Assembly (NCBI RefSeq): GCF_001632805.1
Contig: NZ_CP007220.1
Location: 2,604,001-2,668,000, forward strand
From: Mycobacteroides chelonae CCUG 47445
GTDB taxonomy: Bacteria; Actinomycetota; Actinomycetes; Mycobacteriales; Mycobacteriaceae
Direction of reading: 5' to 3'
Length of the DNA stretch: 64,000 nucleotides
Within the stretch, counting starts at the first letter, position 1. The number at the start of each line of letters is the position of its first letter. The translations under genes and the position numbers were made by a program. Positions 17,474-25,918 of this stretch are shown here, piece by piece. Below the pieces are notes generated by a model. The model made no database searches. It was not told where the DNA came from and saw only the letters and a list, made by a program, of their open reading frames with translations.

Positions 17474-17493
17474 GACTTTTGAGCATAGTCGTG
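17471..17493 (-). promoter_or_regulatory. pykA promoter: -10 TATGCT inside a perfect inverted repeat
   Basis: Arms CACGACT (17471-17477) and AGTCGTG (17487-17493) are perfectly complementary with a 9-nt spacer. On the minus strand the -10 hexamer TATGCT (17482-17487) lies inside, and the GTG start of pykA is the last three bases of the repeat. With the start only 8 nt after the hexamer, the transcript is probably leaderless, so the repeat is more likely a protein-binding site over -10/+1 than an RNA hairpin. Confidence 0.45.
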
Positions 17494-17560
17494 CAGATAC
17501 CTACTCACGAGTCAGCGCGGACACGATTCACCAAGCGGTTACCTTCACCGGTTTGCGTTG

Positions 17561-17875
17561 TCAGGAGGCCAATTTCAGACCGATGATGCCGGCAACGATC
17601 AACCCCAGGCTCAGTAGCCGCCAGACGTTGGCCGAATCGCCGAACAGCACGATGCCCAGGATTGCGGTACCGACAGCACCGACACCCACCCAGATCGCGT
17701 ACGCGGTGCCGACCGGCAGGCTTTTCATCGCAATACCCAGCATCGCGATGCTGATGATCATCGATCCGACAGTGCCGACGGTCGGCCACAGCCGAGTGAA
17801 TCCCTCGGTGTATTTCAGGCCGATAGCCCAGCCCACCTCGAGCAGACCCGCAAGAAGAAGGACCAGCCAAACCAT
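17561..17875 (-). CDS. sugE: SMR-family guanidinium exporter (Gdx/SugE)
   Basis: A 104-residue, four-helix small multidrug resistance protein that works as a dual-topology dimer. The sequence matches the Gdx/SugE branch: [17 protein letters not shown] with the central glutamate near residue 13, then [21 protein letters not shown] and [17 protein letters not shown] at the end. Gdx proteins export guanidinium by proton exchange. The ATG at 17875 is chosen because GTGGAGG at 17883-17889 is its ribosome site; an in-frame GTG at 17890 is part of that site. A guanidine-II type leader lies immediately upstream, which supports the Gdx call. Confidence 0.93.
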   Translation of the reverse strand: MVWLVLLLAGLLEVGWAIGLKYTEGFTRLWPTVGTVGSMIISIAMLGIAMKSLPVGTAYAIWVGVGAVGTAILGIVLFGDSANVWRLLSLGLIVAGIIGLKLAS

Positions 17876-17898
17876 GAGAGATACCTCCACATTTCGGT

Positions 17899-17938
17899 GA
17901 GGCCGTCCCCTGGCGAAGAATTACCGGGTCGTCCCGGT
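17899..17938 (-). ncRNA. Guanidine-II (mini-ykkC) riboswitch candidate upstream of sugE
   Basis: On the minus strand two hairpins with ACGR tetraloops occur in tandem. The first (17938-17923) has a perfect 6-bp stem closed as CCGGG-ACGA-CCCGG. The second (17910-17899) has a 4-bp stem with one G-U pair, GGGG-ACGG-CCTC. They are 12 nt apart, and the sugE ribosome site begins 9 nt after the second. This is the architecture of the mini-ykkC/guanidine-II class, in which guanidinium docks the two loops and frees the ribosome site. The downstream gene is the expected one. Confidence 0.8.
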
Positions 17939-17958
17939 CATCTTCATTCTCTCACATG

Positions 17959-18315
17959 TCAATCGCGAAGCTGGCGACCTGCTTTATCGCTGACCTTGCC
18001 GCCGAAGATCAGGACCGCATCGACGACCGCCCAGATGACAGCGACGATTCCGAACGTCACCAGGCCGATCAGCAGCTGGACAACGCCGAGCAGCGTCTGT
18101 CCCAGATAGATCCGACCGAAGCCCAGAAATCCGACCAGGCCCAACAGTTGCAGCAGGCCGGCGATCAGCTTCGACTTATCTGAGTACGGCGCCCCGGTGG
18201 CTGGGTCACGCCCGTACGGGGCGGCGGGGTCCACATATGGGGGCGGATACGGGACGCCAGGCGATGGCGGCACCGGCGGAGGTGTTCCGAAAGGAGGCGG
18301 CGTGCTCTCGGTCAT
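17959..18315 (-). CDS. TM2-domain membrane protein
   Basis: A 118-residue protein with a Pro/Tyr-rich N-terminus (about 45 residues, PPPFGTPPPVPPSPG) and a TM2 domain: KSKLIAGLLQLLGLVGFLGFGRIYLGQ, then a second hydrophobic segment GVVQLLIGLVTFGIVAVIWAVVDAVLIF. TM2 proteins are widespread and functionally unassigned. The ATG overlaps the lgt stop by 4 nt, so it is the last cistron of the trp-lgt group. Rv1615/Rv1616-like proteins occupy this place in M. tuberculosis, but I am not certain of orthology. Confidence 0.82.
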   Translation of the reverse strand: MTESTPPPFGTPPPVPPSPGVPYPPPYVDPAAPYGRDPATGAPYSDKSKLIAGLLQLLGLVGFLGFGRIYLGQTLLGVVQLLIGLVTFGIVAVIWAVVDAVLIFGGKVSDKAGRQLRD

Positions 18316-19328
18316 TTCTCCACAATGCCAGAAGTCTCACCGGACTCGTCGGCCGATTCCTCGGCGGGGTCGTCCACCGGGTCTTTCGTGACGGCTTGCT
18401 CCCCCGCATCCGCGACATCTGCAGGGTCCGCAGCGTCCGTCGACTCGTCGGTCTGCGCAGGGGTGCCACCCAGGGTCGCCGGATCCTCACGTCCCTTGGG
18501 CGCCAGCAGGATGTAGGCGATCGCACCGAGGAACACCAGAGTCGAGGTGAAGGAGTTGACGCGAATGCCACCGAACTGTGTGGCCGGGTCCACCCGCATC
18601 AATTCGACCCAGAAGCGTCCCACGCAGTACGCCGCGACATACATCGCGAACAGACGTCCATGCCCGATCTTGAAGCGCCGGTCGACGAAGATCAGCAGCG
18701 CGAAAACAAGGACATTCCACAACAATTCGTAGAGAAAGGTCGGGTGGACGACTTGCGCGACCTCCCCGGTGGACACACCGTTGAGATTGAGAACGTCCAC
18801 CGTGCCGTCGGCCGAGCGGCGATAGAACAGCTCCAGACCCCACGGCAGCGTGGTCGGACCACCGGTGAGCTCCTGATTGAAGTAGTTGCCCAACCGGCCG
18901 ATCGCCTGGGCCAGCACGATGCCGGGAGCGATCGCGTCGGCGAAGGCGGGCAACGAAATACCTCGTCGACGGCAGGCGATCCAGGCGCCGACACCGCCGA
19001 GGGCAACTGCGCCCCAGATACCGAGGCCGCCCTCCCAGACCGCGATCGCCTTGCCCAGGCCCTTACCGTGCGGGCCGAAGTACGTCTGCCAGTCGGTCAT
19101 CACGTGATAGAGACGTCCGCCGACCAGGCCGAACGGCACCGCCCACAACGCGATGTCGTAGATGACACCGCGCTCGCCGCCACGCTGCTCCCATCGACGA
19201 TCGCCGATGACCAGCGCGACGATGATGCCCGCGATGATGCACAGTGCGTAGGCGCGGATCGGGATGGGCCCCAGATGCCAAACCCCTTGGGGCGGGCTGG
19301 GGATATATGCCAGATTCACGACTGTCAC
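18312..19328 (-). CDS. lgt: Prolipoprotein diacylglyceryl transferase
   Basis: Lgt transfers diacylglycerol from phosphatidylglycerol to the lipobox cysteine of prolipoproteins in the membrane. The 338-residue protein has seven or so helices and the Lgt signature GRLGNYFNQELTGGPTTLPWG near residues 143-163, plus GGRLYHVMTDW earlier. The last 60 residues form an acidic Asp/Glu/Ala/Thr-rich tail (from about residue 280) that is absent from E. coli Lgt but common in mycobacteria. The GTG start has GGGA 8 nt upstream. It lies 34 nt after trpA and overlaps the TM2 gene. Confidence 0.96.
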   Translation of the reverse strand: MTVVNLAYIPSPPQGVWHLGPIPIRAYALCIIAGIIVALVIGDRRWEQRGGERGVIYDIALWAVPFGLVGGRLYHVMTDWQTYFGPHGKGLGKAIAVWEGGLGIWGAVALGGVGAWIACRRRGISLPAFADAIAPGIVLAQAIGRLGNYFNQELTGGPTTLPWGLELFYRRSADGTVDVLNLNGVSTGEVAQVVHPTFLYELLWNVLVFALLIFVDRRFKIGHGRLFAMYVAAYCVGRFWVELMRVDPATQFGGIRVNSFTSTLVFLGAIAYILLAPKGREDPATLGGTPAQTDESTDAADPADVADAGEQAVTKDPVDDPAEESADESGETSGIVEK

Positions 19329-19362
19329 AGTGTTGTCCCTGCTTTTCCTGTCATCCCTGGGC

Positions 19363-20151
19363 TCAGGCCCTTCGGACTCCGGTAGCCAACTCTTCAGTCA
19401 GGGTACGCACGGCGGTCGCACCTTGCGGGGCGGCCGCCACCAACGCCGAGCCCACGATGACACCGTCGGCATACGCGGCGATCTCAGCCGCCTGGGCACC
19501 GGATCGCACGCCAAGACCGACTCCCACCGGGATATCGGAGACCTCGCGAACCCGGCTCACCAGCGCGGGGGCGGCATTCGACACCGCATCGCGAGCACCG
19601 GTGACACCCATGGTGGACGCCGCGTAGACGAATCCCCTGCATGCACCGATCGTCTTTTCGAGTCTTTCCGGCGTCGACGAGGGCGCGACCAGGAAGATGC
19701 GATCGAGGTCATGAGCATCGGAGGCCGCGATCCAGTCCTCGGCCTCGTCGGGGATCAGATCGGGTGTGATGATCCCGAGGCCTCCAGCCGCGGCGAGGTC
19801 ACGCGAGAACGCGTCAACCCCATACCGCAGCACCGGATTCCAGTACGACATCACGACCGCATGTCCGCCGGCATCGGTGATGGCGCGGACCGTCGTGAAA
19901 ACGTCAGCTACCCGCACCCCGTTGGTCAGCGCGGTTTCCGCAGCCGCGGCGATCATCGGGCCGTCCATCATCGGATCCGAGTAGGCGATACCGACCTCGA
20001 TGATGTCGCACCCGCCCTGCACCAGCGTGGTCATCAGTTCGATCGAGGTGTCCAGGTCCGGATACCCGTTGGGCAGATAACCGATCAGCGCGGCACGCCC
20101 CTCGGCACGGCACTTGTCGAAGACCTCGGTCAGGCGGCCTGACTGCGTCAT
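19363..20151 (-). CDS. trpA: Tryptophan synthase alpha chain
   Basis: TrpA cleaves indole-3-glycerol phosphate to indole, which passes to TrpB. The 262-residue protein has the family blocks [29 protein letters not shown] with the catalytic acidic residues, and [15 protein letters not shown] for phosphate binding. The ATG at 20151 (MTQSGRL) overlaps the trpB stop as ATGA; the frame extends upstream to 20202 but that part lies inside trpB. Confidence 0.97.
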   Translation of the reverse strand: MTQSGRLTEVFDKCRAEGRAALIGYLPNGYPDLDTSIELMTTLVQGGCDIIEVGIAYSDPMMDGPMIAAAAETALTNGVRVADVFTTVRAITDAGGHAVVMSYWNPVLRYGVDAFSRDLAAAGGLGIITPDLIPDEAEDWIAASDAHDLDRIFLVAPSSTPERLEKTIGACRGFVYAASTMGVTGARDAVSNAAPALVSRVREVSDIPVGVGLGVRSGAQAAEIAAYADGVIVGSALVAAAPQGATAVRTLTEELATGVRRA

Positions 20152-21458
20152 GCCCCGGCCCCGTTCTGATCCGCGTCGTTCTTGTCCAAGAGGTCGAACC
20201 ACTTGGCCGCTGTCTCGACGTCCTTGTCGCCGCGGCCTGACAGGTTGACCACGATCACCGCGCCTTCGCCCAACTCGGCTCCGAGCTTGAGTGCGCCCGC
20301 GACGGCGTGTGCCGATTCGATGGCCGGGATGATGCCCTCGGCGCGAGAAAGCAGCAGGAAGGCGTCCATGGCCTCGCTGTCGGTCACCGGGCGGTAATCG
20401 GCGCGCCCGGTCTCACGCAGCCAGGCATGCTCGGGGCCTACCCCGGGGTAATCCAAACCCGCTGAGATTGAATGCGATTCGATGGTTTGACCATCTTCGT
20501 CCTGCAACAGATACGAGTAGGAGCCCTGGAAGGCGCCGGGAGTGCCACCGGTGAATGTGGCGGCGTGCCTTCCGGTTTCGACACCGTCGCCGGCGGCTTC
20601 GTATCCGACCAGCCGGACCTGCGGATCGTCGATGAACGCGTGGAAAATACCGATCGCGTTCGAGCCGCCACCGACACAGGCCACCACCGCGTCTGGCAAT
20701 CTGCCGACCTGATCTTGTACCTGAGCCCGCGCTTCCATGCCGATGATGCGCTGAAAATCGCGAACCATCACCGGGAAGGGGTGCGGGCCGGCAGCGGTAC
20801 CGAAGCAGTAGTAGGTGTTGTGCGCGTTGGTCACCCAGTCGCGCATGGCGTCGTTGATCGCGTCCTTGAGGGTCTTCGACCCCGATTCCACGGACACCAC
20901 GGTCGATCCCAACAGCCGCATCCGCGCGACATTGAGTGCCTGACGTGCGGTATCGACGGCGCCCATGTAGATGACGCACTCGAGCCCCAGAAGTGCACAC
21001 GCGGTGGCCGTGGCGACTCCGTGCTGTCCCGCACCGGTCTCCGCGATGACGCGTGTCTTGCCCATCCTCTTGGCCAGGAGGACCTGACCGAGGACGTTGT
21101 TGATCTTGTGGGAACCGGTGTGGTTCAGGTCTTCTCGCTTGAGCAGCAGACGTGCGCCGCCAGCGTGGGCACTGAGGCGTTCGGCCTCGTACAGCGGTGA
21201 CGGCCGGCCCACATAGTGCGTCTGCAACCGGTCGAGCTCGTCGAGGAAGGAACGGTCGGACCTGACCTTCTCGTATGCGGCGGTCACCTCTTCGATGACG
21301 GCCATCAGGGCCTCGGCCACATACCGGCCGCCGTATGGACCAAAGTGCCCGCGGCCATCGGGATCATGCGCGGTGCGCTCGGCGATCGCAGCACTCATCT
21401 GCGGGAGACCGGTGTTCTTCATGTTGGATGAACCGCGTGCGGAAAGACTGTCGGGCAT
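20148..21458 (-). CDS. trpB: Tryptophan synthase beta chain
   Basis: PLP enzyme that condenses indole with serine to give tryptophan. The protein shows [31 protein letters not shown] with the PLP lysine near residue 114, [12 protein letters not shown], and the phosphate-binding [12 protein letters not shown]. Length from the ATG is 436 residues; the first 20 or so are variable and the in-frame ATGs at residues 13 and 21 are alternatives. It lies 3 nt after trpC and overlaps trpA. Confidence 0.97.
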   Translation of the reverse strand: MPDSLSARGSSNMKNTGLPQMSAAIAERTAHDPDGRGHFGPYGGRYVAEALMAVIEEVTAAYEKVRSDRSFLDELDRLQTHYVGRPSPLYEAERLSAHAGGARLLLKREDLNHTGSHKINNVLGQVLLAKRMGKTRVIAETGAGQHGVATATACALLGLECVIYMGAVDTARQALNVARMRLLGSTVVSVESGSKTLKDAINDAMRDWVTNAHNTYYCFGTAAGPHPFPVMVRDFQRIIGMEARAQVQDQVGRLPDAVVACVGGGSNAIGIFHAFIDDPQVRLVGYEAAGDGVETGRHAATFTGGTPGAFQGSYSYLLQDEDGQTIESHSISAGLDYPGVGPEHAWLRETGRADYRPVTDSEAMDAFLLLSRAEGIIPAIESAHAVAGALKLGAELGEGAVIVVNLSGRGDKDVETAAKWFDLLDKNDADQNGAGA

Positions 21459-21461
21459 CGT

Positions 21462-22280
21462 CTAGCGAGCCGGTTTGGGGCAGGACGGATGCGTGCCCGC
21501 GGTCACCAAATCGGCGACGGCTCCGCGCGGATCGCCACTGGTAACCAATCCCTCACCGACCAGTACGGCGTCGGCACCCGCACCGGCATATGCCAGCAGG
21601 TCGGCCGTCCCGCGAATGCCGGACTCGGCAATACGGATGATGCCGCTGGGCAGCCCCGGCGCGATACGCGAGAAGCAATCCCGGTCGATTTCAAGAGTTT
21701 TCAGGTCGCGGGCATTGACGCCGATAACCGATGCACCGGCGGACAGCGCACGATCGGCTTCTTCCTCGGTGTGCACTTCCACCAGCGCGGTCATCCCGAG
21801 CGACTCGGTGCGATCGAGCAGCGAAACAAGTGCGGTCTGTTCCAGCGCCGCAACGATCAGCAGGATCAGGTCGGCACCATGTGCCCGCGCCTCGTGGATC
21901 TGATACGGACTGACGACAAAGTCTTTGCGCAACACGGGAACTGATACGGCAGCGCGCACCGAGTCCAGATCGTCGAGACTGCCGTGGAACCGCCGGCCCT
22001 CGGTGAGCACGCTGATAATCCGCGCTCCCCCATCTTCGTAAGCCTTGGCAAGCTCTGCCGGATCGCTGATATCGGCAAGCGCGCCACGCGACGGGCTGGC
22101 CCGCTTCACCTCGGCGATCACGGCGATTCCCGGCTCGCGCAGCGCGGCCATGACATCGAGTGGCTTGGGCGCTGCTTTGGCGGCCGCCTTCACGGTGACC
22201 AGATCAACAACGGCTTCACGAGCCGCGACATCAGCGCGCACGCCATCGAGGATCGAATCGAGTACGGTTCCCGAACTCAT
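21462..22280 (-). CDS. trpC: Indole-3-glycerol phosphate synthase
   Basis: TIM-barrel enzyme that ring-closes CdRP to indole-3-glycerol phosphate. Motifs are [17 protein letters not shown] (catalytic Lys and Glu region), [40 protein letters not shown] and [13 protein letters not shown]. It is 272 residues long and monofunctional; no TrpF domain is attached and no trpF gene lies nearby, as in other mycobacteria. An AAGGGA ribosome site precedes the ATG. Confidence 0.97.
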   Translation of the reverse strand: MSSGTVLDSILDGVRADVAAREAVVDLVTVKAAAKAAPKPLDVMAALREPGIAVIAEVKRASPSRGALADISDPAELAKAYEDGGARIISVLTEGRRFHGSLDDLDSVRAAVSVPVLRKDFVVSPYQIHEARAHGADLILLIVAALEQTALVSLLDRTESLGMTALVEVHTEEEADRALSAGASVIGVNARDLKTLEIDRDCFSRIAPGLPSGIIRIAESGIRGTADLLAYAGAGADAVLVGEGLVTSGDPRGAVADLVTAGTHPSCPKPAR

Positions 22281-22374
22281 GACCTCGACGATTCCCTTCT
22301 TGCGACGCCCCCGCGCCTACACGCTCGAACTTCACAGAAGGGTAGCCGTTCGAGGCTCACACAAGAAAACCGGG

Positions 22375-23007
22375 TCAGGTAGGGCCCGACGAACGCTCGG
22401 GCGGACCGACGGTGGGGTCCTCTCCGTCGTCCAGGCTGTCCCACATCACCCGCTCGCTCTGCGTCTTTTCTCCCAGATCCGCACTGTCTGAGCGTCGCGC
22501 GGCCGGGGTCTGGTACTTCGTGTCCGCGACCCCCTGTGCGGCCCGCAGAAGCGTAATGGCGGCCAATACGACCACCACCGCGGCCACCACGGCGGTGGTG
22601 GCTCCGCCGGAGAGCCGGTCGGCCCCGATCAGGGTGGACACCGGGACGCTCTTGACGTCCGCGGCGCGAGGCCCGACATCACGAACGGCCCAGAGGCTGA
22701 CCCCCAGATAGGCCGCGCCCGCTCCGATCACCGCGACGAGGACCGCCAGGATCCGCAGGGCCCATCCGCGGATGGCCAGAGTCGCGATCGCTGCCGCGAC
22801 CAAGGCGACCGCCAACGGGACCAAGGCCGCCGACCAGTCGGCGCCGGAGACCAGAATCGTTCGCGGCTCACCCAAACCGTCGAAGGAACGCAGGCGCACC
22901 CAGGTGAACTTCGAGGCTCCCCACAGCCCACCCGCCGCGATCAGGAGCAATCCGGCGCCGGTGACCAGCCGCTTACGGCCCGACTGCGGCGGAGCCGGAT
23001 TAGACAT
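22375..23007 (-). CDS. Tryptophan-operon-associated membrane protein (Trp_oprn_chp)
   Basis: A 210-residue membrane protein between trpE and trpC, the position of M. tuberculosis Rv1610 and of the family of trp-associated membrane proteins in actinobacteria. It has four hydrophobic segments (starting at about residues 13, 60, 85 and 135) and a charged C-terminus ending ERSSGPT. The ATG at 23007 ([10 protein letters not shown]) overlaps trpE by 8 nt; the frame extends upstream but only as trpE antiframe. Function unknown; co-translation with trpE argues for a link to tryptophan metabolism or export. Confidence 0.85.
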   Translation of the reverse strand: MSNPAPPQSGRKRLVTGAGLLLIAAGGLWGASKFTWVRLRSFDGLGEPRTILVSGADWSAALVPLAVALVAAAIATLAIRGWALRILAVLVAVIGAGAAYLGVSLWAVRDVGPRAADVKSVPVSTLIGADRLSGGATTAVVAAVVVVLAAITLLRAAQGVADTKYQTPAARRSDSADLGEKTQSERVMWDSLDDGEDPTVGPPERSSGPT

Positions 23008-24535
23008 CCGCGGCGCCCGTGAGGGTTTCGGCCGCGGCGATCGCATTGAGCACCGCGGTGGCCTTGTTCCTGGCCTCGTTGTACTCGTACTCGCCCGTGG
23101 AGTCGGCGACCACACCCCCACCGGCTTGCACGTAGGCACGCCCGTCTTTGAACAGCGCGGTTCGGATCGCAATGGCGAAATCGGCGTTTCCGGCGAAGTC
23201 CAGGTATCCCAGAACTCCCCCGTACAGCCCGCGGCGAGTCAGCTCGACTTCCTCGATGAGTTCCATGGCGCGTACCTTCGGCGCCCCGGACAGTGTTCCC
23301 GCGGGGAAACACGCGGTGATGGCGTCCAGCGCTGTCTTGCCGTCCGCCAGCGATCCCGACACTGTTGAGACCAGGTGCATGACGTGGCTATAGCGCTCGA
23401 TATGGCTGTAATCGCTGACCCGCACCGTGCCGGGCGTGCATACGCGTCCGAGATCGTTGCGGCCCAAATCAACCAGCATGAGGTGCTCGGAGAGCTCCTT
23501 CTCGTCGGCGAGTAGATCCTTGGCGAGCAAGGTGTCTTCGTCATCGGTTGCGCCGCGCCAGCGTGTTCCGGCGATCGGATGGGTGGTGGCCACTCCGTCC
23601 TTGACGGTGACGAGCGCCTCCGGACTCGATCCCACGATCGAAAAAGCCGTCCCGCCATCGGCATCCGGCGCATGCAGTAGATACATGTACGGGCTCGGGT
23701 TGGTGACCCGCAGTATGCGGTACACCTCCAGCGGGTCGACGTCGGTCTCCATTTCGAAGCGCATGCTCGGCACCACCTGAAATGCCTCGCCGGCTTCGAT
23801 CTCGCCGACGAGTTTGTCGACGATCGCGCTGTACTCCTCCACCGTGCGCTGGCTGCGATACGCCGGTGCCGGGCGCTCGAAATGCGCAACGGTCGAGGGC
23901 AACGGCTGGCCCAGCGCCGCCGTCATCACGTCGAGTCGCGCGACCGCGCCGTCATAGGCCTCGGCTACACGCTCCGGGGTGTCATCCCAGTTCACCGCGT
24001 TGGCGATGAGCGTGATGGTGCCTTCGTGGTGATCGACGGCCGCCATATCGGTGGCGAGCAGGAGCAGCAGATCCGGCAGCCCCAGATCATCGACTGTCTG
24101 CTCCGGAAGCCGCTCCAGCCGACGGACGATGTCATAGGACAGGAAACCGACCATGCCGCCGGACAGCGGCGGGAGGTCCGACAGCGCCTCGCCTGCCAGC
24201 AGGTCCATGGTGGCCCGCAACGCATCGAGCGGATCGCCCCCGCCGGGAGCCCCCTCCGGGGCGGCCCCGAGCCAGGTGGCGTGGCCGTCGCGCACCGTCA
24301 GGGCAGAGGGCGATCCCGCGCCGATAAAGGACCAGCGCGACCACGACCGCCCATTTTCCGCCGATTCAAGCAGAAAGGTGCCGGGCCGGTTGGCGCCCAG
24401 CTTGCGGTAGGCGGAGAGCGGCGTCTCGCTGTCTGCCAACACTTTTCGGGTCACCGGCACCACCCGATGCACCGCCGCCAGGGCGTTGAACTCTTCCCTG
24501 GTCGTGGTCGCGGCGCCACTGACGGTGCTATGCAT
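23000..24535 (-). CDS. trpE: Anthranilate synthase component I
   Basis: TrpE makes anthranilate from chorismate with ammonia from TrpG, which is not in this window. C-terminal chorismate-binding motifs are present: [69 protein letters not shown] and [12 protein letters not shown]. The N-terminus has [18 protein letters not shown] for feedback tryptophan binding. I place the start at ATG 24535 ([11 protein letters not shown], 511 residues): a TGG-GAGAAT element ends 7 nt upstream, as at a leaderless start. An ATG at 24544 adds three residues. Confidence 0.96.
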   Translation of the reverse strand: MHSTVSGAATTTREEFNALAAVHRVVPVTRKVLADSETPLSAYRKLGANRPGTFLLESAENGRSWSRWSFIGAGSPSALTVRDGHATWLGAAPEGAPGGGDPLDALRATMDLLAGEALSDLPPLSGGMVGFLSYDIVRRLERLPEQTVDDLGLPDLLLLLATDMAAVDHHEGTITLIANAVNWDDTPERVAEAYDGAVARLDVMTAALGQPLPSTVAHFERPAPAYRSQRTVEEYSAIVDKLVGEIEAGEAFQVVPSMRFEMETDVDPLEVYRILRVTNPSPYMYLLHAPDADGGTAFSIVGSSPEALVTVKDGVATTHPIAGTRWRGATDDEDTLLAKDLLADEKELSEHLMLVDLGRNDLGRVCTPGTVRVSDYSHIERYSHVMHLVSTVSGSLADGKTALDAITACFPAGTLSGAPKVRAMELIEEVELTRRGLYGGVLGYLDFAGNADFAIAIRTALFKDGRAYVQAGGGVVADSTGEYEYNEARNKATAVLNAIAAAETLTGAADV

Positions 24536-24539
24536 GCGT

Positions 24540-24553
24540 GCCATTCTCCCAGA
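24540..24553 (-). promoter_or_regulatory. 5'-end motif of trpE shared with hisD
   Basis: The 14-mer TCTGGGAGAATGGC (minus strand) stands at the same position relative to the preferred start as an identical 14-mer before hisD (36225-36238). It can be read as an extended -10 (TGG-GAGAAT) 7 nt before the start, or as a GGGAG ribosome site. Confidence 0.4.
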
Positions 24554-24602
24554 CCCCCGCCAACGGATTCGGCCATGCCACCAGCGTCAGCGGTATGCGG
24601 AC

Positions 24603-25097
24603 CTAACCTTCGTATGCCTTGAGGGTCGCGACGAGCCGCTCCAGGCCGGCGACGACCGAGGCCCGCTCGTCCCCAAGTCCGGCCAGAGCCTCGGCTTCGA
24701 TACGCAGCCTCTCGGGGAACAATTCGTCCACGACCGACCGCCCACTGTCCGTCATGCTGATGATGGCCGCACGGCGATCGTTGGCGTTTGCTTCCCGGCG
24801 TACGTATCCACGCTCTTCCAGCTTGCGCAGCATTCTGCTCACCCAGGCTTGCGATACACCGAGCTCCTCCGCGAGATGGCGCGCGATCACCGGGCCCTTG
24901 CGGTGCCGGAGCACTACCAGAACGTCGTGCTCGGGCTCAGCGATGGCCGCGGTCGCGTACAGAGGCTCGAGCAACCGGGCGAGCAATCCCGACGCGCGTT
25001 TGAGCGAGCCGATGACCTCCATCGGCGATGTGTCGAGCTCCGGCCTGTTCAGCGTCCAGTCACGGGTGGTGATCGAACTCTCGTGGACAGCCATCAT
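24603..25097 (-). CDS. MarR-family transcriptional regulator
   Basis: A 164-residue winged-helix repressor. The DNA-recognition helix and wing are clear: AEELGVSQAWVSRMLRKLEERGYVRREANANDRRAAIISMTDSGR, preceded by HDVLVVLRHRKGPVIARH and followed by a dimerisation helix. It is divergent from mmpS-mmpL across a 377-bp gap, a layout that predicts control of that efflux/lipid-transport pair. On its own strand trpE follows 58 nt downstream, so read-through into trpE is possible. It is comparable in arrangement to Rv0678, though I do not claim orthology. Confidence 0.9.
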   Translation of the reverse strand: MMAVHESSITTRDWTLNRPELDTSPMEVIGSLKRASGLLARLLEPLYATAAIAEPEHDVLVVLRHRKGPVIARHLAEELGVSQAWVSRMLRKLEERGYVRREANANDRRAAIISMTDSGRSVVDELFPERLRIEAEALAGLGDERASVVAGLERLVATLKAYEG

Positions 25098-25267
25098 GCC
25101 TCTCGGTCCAGGTGTGCCAGATAAACGCGGATCGGGCCCAGGCTATCGAAATCGGGGCATCACCATTGGCGAGCTCGGCAACATACGCCCGTGGTGCGGC
25201 CATTTTATTCCTCAATCACTCGCACCAGCTGCTGAGACAAGGATCTCATCAGCGAGATCCACACCTA

Positions 25268-25285
25268 ATACATAACTTGTATAGT
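25268..25285 (+). promoter_or_regulatory. Candidate MarR operator overlapping a -10 for mmpS
   Basis: ATACA-TAACT-TGTAT is a perfect inverted repeat (25268-25282). The hexamer TATAGT (25280-25285) overlaps its right arm and is a good -10 for transcription toward mmpS, about 180 nt upstream of its ATG. A repressor bound here would block the promoter. Confidence 0.5.
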
Positions 25286-25296
25286 ATCTGTCACGC

Positions 25297-25377
25297 ATGA
25301 GCGCGTTTTCCCACTCTGACCATCCGCCACATGGCCGAGACGAATCGATCGCGAGGCTCATCGGCCGTCACTCGTGA
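25297..25377 (+). CDS. Possible 26-codon leader ORF before mmpS
   Basis: ATG 25297 to TGA 25377 encodes MSAFSHSDHPPHGRDESIAR and six further residues. It begins only about 5 nt after the start point predicted from the TATAGT hexamer, so it could be translated from a nearly leaderless mRNA. No homologue is recognised and no attenuation structure is evident. It may be chance. Confidence 0.2.
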   Translation: MSAFSHSDHPPHGRDESIARLIGRHS

Positions 25378-25474
25378 CGACCACGTTCCACCCCGCACGG
25401 CACGCAATGAGGCAAGCCGATGCCCCCCGGATGTTGCGGATCCCCGCTGGTCTTGATCCTCGAAAGGTGCAGCC

Positions 25475-25918
25475 ATGAGCGTTTCCAGAAGCCGTCGTGT
25501 GATCAGCAAGATCTGGTTACCCGCAGTAGCGATCGTCATACTTCTCATCGCCGGGCTGGCCATCAAGTTCGCGCACGGGGTGTTCGGCTCGCAGGACCGA
25601 ACCCGCAGCCCCGGGGGCAATTTCGCCGTTGTCCAGTTCAATCCCAAGAACATCGTTTATGAGGTGTACGGCGATTACGGCGGCTGGGCACGGGTGAGCT
25701 ATTGGGATACCGACAACAGGCCCGTCGATATCGAACTCACCGGATTGCCCTGGACACACACCGAAACGACCGTCTTGACGACCGCGACCGGAGACATTAC
25801 AGCGCAGGTGGCTGGGCGAAATGTGGGCTGCCGCATCACCGTTGACGGATTGGTGCGCTCGGAACACACCGCGACCGGTGAGCACGCCGGTGTCTGGTGC
25901 CAGGTGCTTTCCGCATGA
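25475..25918 (+). CDS. mmpS: MmpS-family membrane protein
   Basis: MmpS proteins are small single-span partners of MmpL transporters. This 147-residue example has an N-terminal membrane segment (IWLPAVAIVILLIAGLAIKF, about residues 11-30) and a periplasmic beta-rich domain with the family features VYEVYGDYGGWARVSYWD and GRNVGCRITVDGLVRSEHTATGEHAGVWC, including the pair of cysteines. A GAAAGG ribosome site precedes the ATG. Its TGA overlaps the mmpL ATG. MmpS5-like proteins export siderophores or drugs; the substrate here is not known. Confidence 0.93.
   Translation: MSVSRSRRVISKIWLPAVAIVILLIAGLAIKFAHGVFGSQDRTRSPGGNFAVVQFNPKNIVYEVYGDYGGWARVSYWDTDNRPVDIELTGLPWTHTETTVLTTATGDITAQVAGRNVGCRITVDGLVRSEHTATGEHAGVWCQVLSA

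Larger units (their letters stand above)
25098..25474. promoter_or_regulatory. Divergent marR / mmpS regulatory gap
   Basis: This 377-bp gap is the only stretch above 300 bp without a clear gene. It holds an A/T-rich centre near 25262-25290 in an otherwise GC-rich context. That centre contains a 5-bp inverted repeat and a TATAGT hexamer, described separately, plus a 26-codon frame at 25297-25377. The rest shows no strong motif. Confidence 0.6.

Noticed and set aside
17957..17962. A perfect TTGACA hexamer upstream of the sugE leader
   Set aside because: No -10 lies at 16-18 nt; the nearest candidate (GAAGAT) is only 11 nt away. The sugE promoter may still be nearby, but I cannot place it.
24545..24602. 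A trp leader peptide upstream of trpE
   Set aside because: The 58-nt gap has no short frame with clustered Trp codons and no pair of alternative hairpins.
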